In this document: in pieces, positions 5,838 through 9,832 of the stretch
How positions within the stretch are numbered: the first letter of the stretch is position 1
How the letters are laid out: each line of letters opens with the position of its first letter
Assembly (NCBI GenBank): GCA_021805485.1
Contig: JAJZFF010000626.1
Location: forward strand, 1 to 9,832
Origin: Pseudomonadota bacterium
GTDB lineage: Bacteria > Pseudomonadota > Alphaproteobacteria > Acetobacterales > Acetobacteraceae
Direction: 5' to 3'
DNA: 9,832 nucleotides
The notes under the pieces: model-generated
Database searches by the model: none
What the model was told of the DNA's origin: nothing
What the model saw: the letters and a program-made list of their open reading frames with translations, nothing else
Translations under genes and position numbers: made by a program

Positions 5838-8542
5838 CGGAGGCCGTGCCGCCCCCGGTGTCCCTGCCGATGCCCCCCGGTCTGAGGCGCCGGCGGGCGA
5901 TGACGCGGGCGGTGCTGATCTTCGAGCGGCTCTGGGTGTTGCTCTGGCCGGCGCTCGGCGCCGCCGGGCTCTATCTCTGCCTCGCCCTGCTCGGGGTGCC
6001 GCAGCGTCTGCCAGCGGTGTGGCATGCGGTGTCGCTGGCGGGCTTCACGCTCGCCATCGTCGTGGCCCTGGCGCGGGCGGCCTGGCGGCTGCGTCTGCCC
6101 AGTCCGGAGGAAGTGGACCGTCGCCTCGAGCGGACCTCCGGCCTCGCCCACCGACCGCTCGCCGTACTCGCCGACCGGCCGGCGCTGCCAGGGGGGGAGG
6201 CGCTGTGGCAGGCGCATCTGACGCGTGTCATCGCCGAGCTCGGTCGCCTGCGGGTCGGTGCGCCGCATCCCGGCCTCGCCGCACAGGACCGGCGCGGGCT
6301 GCGTGGGGCGCTGGTCGTCGGCCTCGCCGCGGCGCTGGTCGTTGCCGGCGGCGAGGCGCCGCGCCGCGTCGCCGCTGCGCTGTGGCCGCACTTCCCGCCC
6401 GGTCCCGCGGCACCGCCGCCGCTGGTCCAGGCCTGGATCACGCCGCCGGCCTACACCCATCTGCCGCCGATGCTGCTCACGTCCGAGCAGACGGCGGTGA
6501 CGGTGCCCGCCGGCTCGCATCTCGCCGTCAGCGTCAGCGGCGGCTCCGGGCTTGCGGGCTCGGGGGTGCCGGTCCTGGCGCTCGACCACGAGACCGCCGC
6601 CTTCCGCGCCCTGGATGCCGCGAGCTTCATCGCCGAGCGCGATCTCGTCAGCGGCGGACGATTGCTGGTGCGCCGCCACGGCTGGCAGATCGCCGCCTGG
6701 GACCTCACGGTGCTGGCCCCGCGTCCGCCGGTGGCGTCCTGGAACGGGACGCCGGGCAAGGCGGCGCGTGGCAACGCCCTGCGTCTGCCCTGGCAGGTCA
6801 GCGATGTCTATGGGGTCACCGCGCTGGCCACCGAAATGCGCCTCGCCGAGCGGCCGGACGCACCGCCGCTGCGGCTTTCCATCCCGCTGCCCGGGCTGGA
6901 GCCGAAAGCCGCGCACGGCGTGGCGACGCAGGACCTGACCGCGCACCCATGGGCCGGGCTCGCCGTCACCGCGCGCTTGTCGGCGCAGAACGGCGCTGGG
7001 CTCGCGGGCAAGAGCGAACCCGCGCGCATCATCCTGCCGGCGCGCACGTTCCACAACCGGATGGCGCAGGCGCTGGTGCACGTACGCCAGATGCTGGCGC
7101 TGCAGCCCGATGACCGTCCTCCGGTGCTGGTGGAGCTGGACCGGCTTTCGTTCAGCCCGGAGGCGATCGCGCCGAGTGGGCCCTTTGCCGCCGATATCGG
7201 CGCCTTCCTCAACCTGCGCGCCGTCGCCGCCCTGCTGCAGCGCGACCTGAGCGATGCCGCGGTCGGCGAGGCGCAGACCCGCCTGTGGCAACTGGCGCTG
7301 CATTTCGAGGAAGGGTCCGCGACGCGCACCGCCAAGGCGCTCGATGCCGCCCTGCGCGCCGCCCGGGAGGGCCTCGACGCGGCGCAGAAGGCGCGCCCAC
7401 CCACGCCTCCCGAGCCGGACAAGGCTCAGGCGGCACCGAAATCGACCCAAGGCCAGGAGCGTGACCAGGCGGAGCTCGACCGCAAGCTGGGCGAGCTGGA
7501 GCGCACGCTGGCGCAGCATCTGCAGGCGCTCACCGAGCAGGCGCGGCGCAACGCGGCCGACCCCAAGGCCCTGCAGCAGGACGCGCGCGCGCTCGAGCGC
7601 ATGGCGCAGGCGCTGCGACAGGCGGCGCGGGAGAATAAGACGCAATCCGCGCGCGAGCAGCTCAAGGCGCTCGAACAGCGCCTGGCGCAGCTGCGCAAGC
7701 CGCAATCGGAGCGCCAGCGGCAAGCGGCGGAGCAGCGCCAACGCGCCGGGCAGCAGACCAGCGCGCTGCAGGATCTGGTCCAGCGCGAGGCCGGCTTGCT
7801 CGACCATGCCCAGAAGCGCGATCGGCCTGCCGAGCCGGATTCGCAGGAGCCGGAGCGCCGCGAACCCGACGCGGCGGAGCTCGGCATGCCGGCCGCGCCC
7901 AGGCCGCCGGACGGTGGCATGGCCGGAGGCGGGCAGCCCGGCCGAAGCCCGTCGCCCGCCGACAGCGCGCGCCAGTCCGACGCCCGCACGGAGCAGGCGC
8001 TGCGTCATGCCCTCGGCGAGCTGGTTCAGCAGCTCGGCGACCTCACCGGCGAGGTGCCGAAGAGCTTCGGCGAGGCCGATCAGGACATGGAGCAGGCGTC
8101 GCAGGCGCTGGGTGAGGGGCGCGACGCCGCGGCACGGGCCGCCGAGCAGCGCGCCATCGCCGCGCTGCAACAGGGTGGACGCGAAATGGCGCAGGCCATG
8201 CAGCGCCGGGACGGCGGCCAGCAGCAGGGCCAGGAGGAGGGCGATCAATCGGACAGCGAGTCCGGCTTTGGACAGAATGGCTCGCAATCGCAGGACGACG
8301 GCGGCTCCTCGGCGAGCGGTCAGGGTCTCGAGGGGCGTGAGCGTGCGCACCTGGATCCGCTCGGCCGGCGCGTCGAGGAAGGCACGTCCGGCGATGCCGA
8401 AAGCAGCGACGTCAAGGTGCCGGACGAGATGGAGCAGGTCCGCAGCCGCAGCATCGAGGAGGAGCTGCGCCGGCGCGCGGCCGAACGGGCCCGTCCGGTC
8501 GAGGAGCTGGACTACATCGAGCGATTGCTGCGCCAGTTCTGA
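5834..8542 (+). CDS. TIGR02302 / DUF4175 family membrane protein with coiled-coil C-terminal half
   Basis: A 902-residue inner-membrane protein of unknown function, found across Alphaproteobacteria next to lysA. The ATG at 5834 overlaps the lysA stop (ATGA); the frame upstream is open only because of the GC bias. Segments in order: a short Pro-rich and Arg-rich N-terminus (RRRR at 18-21); two membrane helices at about 33-54 and 62-81; a soluble linker; a third hydrophobic segment at about 154-175; a region of about 350 residues that looks beta-rich and presumably periplasmic; a Gln/Arg/Ala-rich coiled coil at about 540-660; a Pro/Gly-rich spacer to about 715; a second helical stretch to about 795; a Gly/Ser/Gln/Asp low-complexity run to about 838; and a conserved tail with DPLGRR, DVKVPDEMEQ and RPVEELDYIERLLRQF, the family hallmark. 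There are no enzymatic motifs that I recognise. Context suggests an envelope role, but that is inference. Confidence 0.92.
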   Translation: MTEAVPPPVSLPMPPGLRRRRAMTRAVLIFERLWVLLWPALGAAGLYLCLALLGVPQRLPAVWHAVSLAGFTLAIVVALARAAWRLRLPSPEEVDRRLERTSGLAHRPLAVLADRPALPGGEALWQAHLTRVIAELGRLRVGAPHPGLAAQDRRGLRGALVVGLAAALVVAGGEAPRRVAAALWPHFPPGPAAPPPLVQAWITPPAYTHLPPMLLTSEQTAVTVPAGSHLAVSVSGGSGLAGSGVPVLALDHETAAFRALDAASFIAERDLVSGGRLLVRRHGWQIAAWDLTVLAPRPPVASWNGTPGKAARGNALRLPWQVSDVYGVTALATEMRLAERPDAPPLRLSIPLPGLEPKAAHGVATQDLTAHPWAGLAVTARLSAQNGAGLAGKSEPARIILPARTFHNRMAQALVHVRQMLALQPDDRPPVLVELDRLSFSPEAIAPSGPFAADIGAFLNLRAVAALLQRDLSDAAVGEAQTRLWQLALHFEEGSATRTAKALDAALRAAREGLDAAQKARPPTPPEPDKAQAAPKSTQGQERDQAELDRKLGELERTLAQHLQALTEQARRNAADPKALQQDARALERMAQALRQAARENKTQSAREQLKALEQRLAQLRKPQSERQRQAAEQRQRAGQQTSALQDLVQREAGLLDHAQKRDRPAEPDSQEPERREPDAAELGMPAAPRPPDGGMAGGGQPGRSPSPADSARQSDARTEQALRHALGELVQQLGDLTGEVPKSFGEADQDMEQASQALGEGRDAAARAAEQRAIAALQQGGREMAQAMQRRDGGQQQGQEEGDQSDSESGFGQNGSQSQDDGGSSASGQGLEGRERAHLDPLGRRVEEGTSGDAESSDVKVPDEMEQVRSRSIEEELRRRAAERARPVEELDYIERLLRQF

Positions 8543-8558
8543 GCGGGTCTGGCGGAGA

Positions 8559-8993
8559 TTATGGGGAGCGAGAGTCGCCGGCGAGGCCGAACAGGGCGTA
8601 CAGGCGTTCGGTCGGCGGCCAGACGTGCATCACCTGCGCGCGATAGGTCAGCCCGGCCCAGCCGAGTCCGGCGAGGATCAGCAGGCTCGCCGCCCACGCC
8701 GCCCACACCGCCTGGCCGGAACGCGCACCCGGGTCGTCGGTGCCATGATCGGCCAGGCCGCCGGTGCGGTTGAAGATATCGAACGACGGTGGCCGTTCCC
8801 CCGCCGGTGCCGGAGGCGCCGTGATGTCGTCCGTCGCCGGCGGCTCGGGTGCCTCGGGCGACGGCGATCCTGGCTCGGCCGGGGCCGGCAGCCAGCGCCC
8901 GCCGCAGCGCGCGCAGCGCACCTCGCGGTCCGGGCGCAGCAGCTTCTCCGGCACATCGTAGGTCGCCTCACAGGTCGGGCAGGTGATGCGCAT
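8559..8993 (-). CDS. MJ0042-type zinc-ribbon single-pass membrane protein
   Basis: A 144-residue protein starting at the ATG at 8993, which has GAGGA seven bases upstream and puts the zinc ribbon at the extreme N-terminus as in the family; the open frame extends to 9326 without support. The ribbon is CPTC at residues 5-8 and CARC at 27-30, four cysteines able to bind one zinc, in the pattern of the MJ0042/zinc_ribbon_5 domain. A Pro/Ala/Glu-rich disordered linker covers about 36-85, then one membrane helix (about 96-115, WAAWAASLLILAGLGWAGLTY), and a short tail ending in WPPTERLYALFGLAGDSRSP. Related proteins often carry a DUF3426 domain after the helix; here the tail is too short to contain it. 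The ribbon should be cytoplasmic. It is divergent from ftsE, a recurring alphaproteobacterial arrangement, and convergent with the TIGR02302 gene 16 bases away. Function unknown; sensing or regulation is a guess. Confidence 0.88.
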   Translation of the reverse strand: MRITCPTCEATYDVPEKLLRPDREVRCARCGGRWLPAPAEPGSPSPEAPEPPATDDITAPPAPAGERPPSFDIFNRTGGLADHGTDDPGARSGQAVWAAWAASLLILAGLGWAGLTYRAQVMHVWPPTERLYALFGLAGDSRSP

Positions 8994-9211
8994 GCGCGAA
9001 TCCTCGTTCTCGGCGCCGATCCTGTGGGAAATCCGACACGGAACGCAATGGGCTGGCGCAACCGCTGATATATAGGCGGCGGGCGTGGCAGGACGCCGTA
9101 AGGGTTCCGCCTCTCGCCGAGGGGTGGCAGAAGAGTGGGAATCGCGGGGCTTGGCCGGCCGCGGGGAGACGAACGGGCTTTGACCAACGGACTGCAACGA
9201 ACGGACGAGCG
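8994..9211. other. Divergent intergenic region between the zinc-ribbon gene and ftsE
   Basis: 218 bases that should contain promoters for both genes. An A/T patch, GATATATA at 9067-9074, stands out from the GC-rich surroundings and could be a -10 element on either strand, but no good -35 box lies at the right distance. A TTGACC at 9180-9185 looks like a -35 box, yet it leaves too little room before the ftsE ATG. GAGGA on the minus strand (9001-9005) is the ribosome-binding site of the zinc-ribbon gene. AACGG recurs every 14 bases before ftsE. Confidence 0.4.
9172..9204 (+). repeat. Three AACGG words at exact 14-base spacing before ftsE
   Basis: AACGG occurs at 9172-9176, 9186-9190 and 9200-9204, ending seven bases before the ftsE ATG; the last two are AACGGAC. 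The words and spacing are read directly. Whether they are protein-binding sites or chance is unknown. Confidence 0.35.
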
Positions 9212-9832
9212 ATGATTCGCATGCAGGGGGTGGGTCTGCGCTACCCTGGCCGCGATGGGCCGGAGGTGCTGCGCGATCTCGACACGTTCGTGCCGGCAGG
9301 GGGATTCCGCTGGCTGCTCGGGCCATCCGGCGCCGGCAAGACGAGCCTGCTGCGGCTGCTCTATCTCGCGGTGCGGCCGAGCCGGGGGCGGCTTGACCTG
9401 CTCGGCACCGACATCGGCGCCGCGGACCGCGCGACGCTTGCGCTCCTGCGCCGGCGAATCGGCGTCGTGTTTCAGGATTTTCGGCTGCTCGACCACCTCA
9501 CCGCGTTCGATAACGTCGCCCTGCCGCTGCGCATCACCGGACGGCCGGAGGGCCAGATTCGCGCCGATGTGACCGAGATGCTCCGCTGGGTGGGGCTGCA
9601 CTCGCGCCGCAACGTCCATCCGCCGGCGCTCTCCGGCGGCGAGCAGCAACGGGTGGCGATCGCGCGGGCGGTGATCAACCGGCCATCGCTGTTGCTTGCC
9701 GACGAACCTACCGGCAATCTCGACGACGCGCAGGCCGAACGCCTGATGCAACTCCTGAAGGAGTTGAACCGGCTGGGAACGACGGTGATGGTGGCAACGC
9801 ACAATGCGGCGCTGGTGGCGCGCCACCCTGCG
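9212..9832 (+). CDS. ftsE: Cell division ATP-binding protein FtsE (partial, C-terminus missing)
   Basis: Cytoplasmic ATPase of the FtsEX complex, a type VII ABC system that does not transport but transmits ATP hydrolysis across the membrane to switch on septal peptidoglycan hydrolases. 207 residues are present, in frame to the last base; with the family at about 220, some 15 residues are missing. All nucleotide-binding motifs are intact: Walker A GPSGAGKTS at 37-45, Q-loop Gln88 in VVFQDFRLL, signature LSGGEQQR at 140-147, Walker B LLLADEP at 160-166, D-loop GNLD at 168-171 and switch His197 in VATHN. The block RIGVVFQDFRLLDHLTAFDNVALPL is characteristic of FtsE and separates it from the similar LolD and MacB ATPases. 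The start MIRMQGVGLRYPG is canonical. ftsX should follow directly to the right. Confidence 0.95.
   Translation, partial: MIRMQGVGLRYPGRDGPEVLRDLDTFVPAGGFRWLLGPSGAGKTSLLRLLYLAVRPSRGRLDLLGTDIGAADRATLALLRRRIGVVFQDFRLLDHLTAFDNVALPLRITGRPEGQIRADVTEMLRWVGLHSRRNVHPPALSGGEQQRVAIARAVINRPSLLLADEPTGNLDDAQAERLMQLLKELNRLGTTVMVATHNAALVARHPA

Noticed and set aside
5696..8350. Antisense open frame of 884 codons opposite lysA's end and the TIGR02302 gene
   Set aside because: It is a mirror of the codon bias in a GC-rich genome. The product is Arg/Leu/Gly/Gln-rich with no recognisable domain, while the plus strand has clear family motifs to its last residues.
8543..8590. Possible terminator between the convergent TIGR02302 and zinc-ribbon genes
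   Set aside because: Only 16 bases separate the stops. The one palindrome nearby (TCGCCGGCGA, 8574-8583) lies in coding sequence, is short and has no T-run.
1..9832. Mobile, CRISPR, toxin-antitoxin or defence system
   Set aside because: No transposase, integrase, repeat-spacer array or small toxin-antitoxin pair is visible; every gene of size belongs to a housekeeping or conserved alphaproteobacterial family.

Overview
The window is GC-rich (roughly 70% by eye) and carries a gene order typical of Alphaproteobacteria, most likely the Rhodospirillales/Acetobacteraceae side. The main marker is the run argH, a tiny lipoprotein gene, lysA, and a large TIGR02302/DUF4175 membrane protein. A second marker is ftsE divergent from a small MJ0042-type zinc-ribbon membrane protein. 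Coding density is high. There is no sign of insertion sequences, phage, CRISPR, tRNA or rRNA. I see ordinary chromosomal housekeeping sequence rather than an accessory island.

Layout. (1) Positions 1-2612, minus strand: part of a branched-chain amino-acid-type (HAAT/Liv) ABC importer. It is read as a Tat-exported substrate-binding protein, then the LivH-type permease, then the LivM-type permease, which runs off the left edge. The LivG and LivF ATPases would be expected beyond that edge. (2) Positions 2613-2859: a divergent intergenic region with a strong GC hairpin just before argH. (3) Positions 2860-8542, plus strand: argH, lptM-like lipoprotein, lysA and the TIGR02302 protein. The argH/lptM and lysA/TIGR02302 pairs overlap by 4 bases (ATGA), and 60 bases separate lptM from lysA, so this looks like one transcription unit. 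(4) Positions 8559-8993, minus strand: a zinc-ribbon membrane protein convergent with the TIGR02302 gene, only 16 bases apart. (5) Positions 8994-9211: a second divergent intergenic region. (6) Position 9212 to the right edge, plus strand: ftsE, missing about the last 15 residues, with ftsX expected next.

How the parts fit. ArgH makes arginine and LysA makes lysine from meso-diaminopimelate, which is also a peptidoglycan precursor. The LptM-like lipoprotein, the TIGR02302 membrane protein, the zinc-ribbon membrane protein and FtsE (which with FtsX controls septal peptidoglycan hydrolysis) all belong to the cell envelope. The right two thirds therefore mix amino-acid synthesis with envelope functions, an arrangement widely conserved in the class.

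The least understood items are the 902-residue TIGR02302 protein, the zinc-ribbon protein, the divergent 42-residue LptM-like lipoprotein, the argH leader hairpin and a 14-base periodic motif before ftsE. I found no clear novel defence or mobile system.
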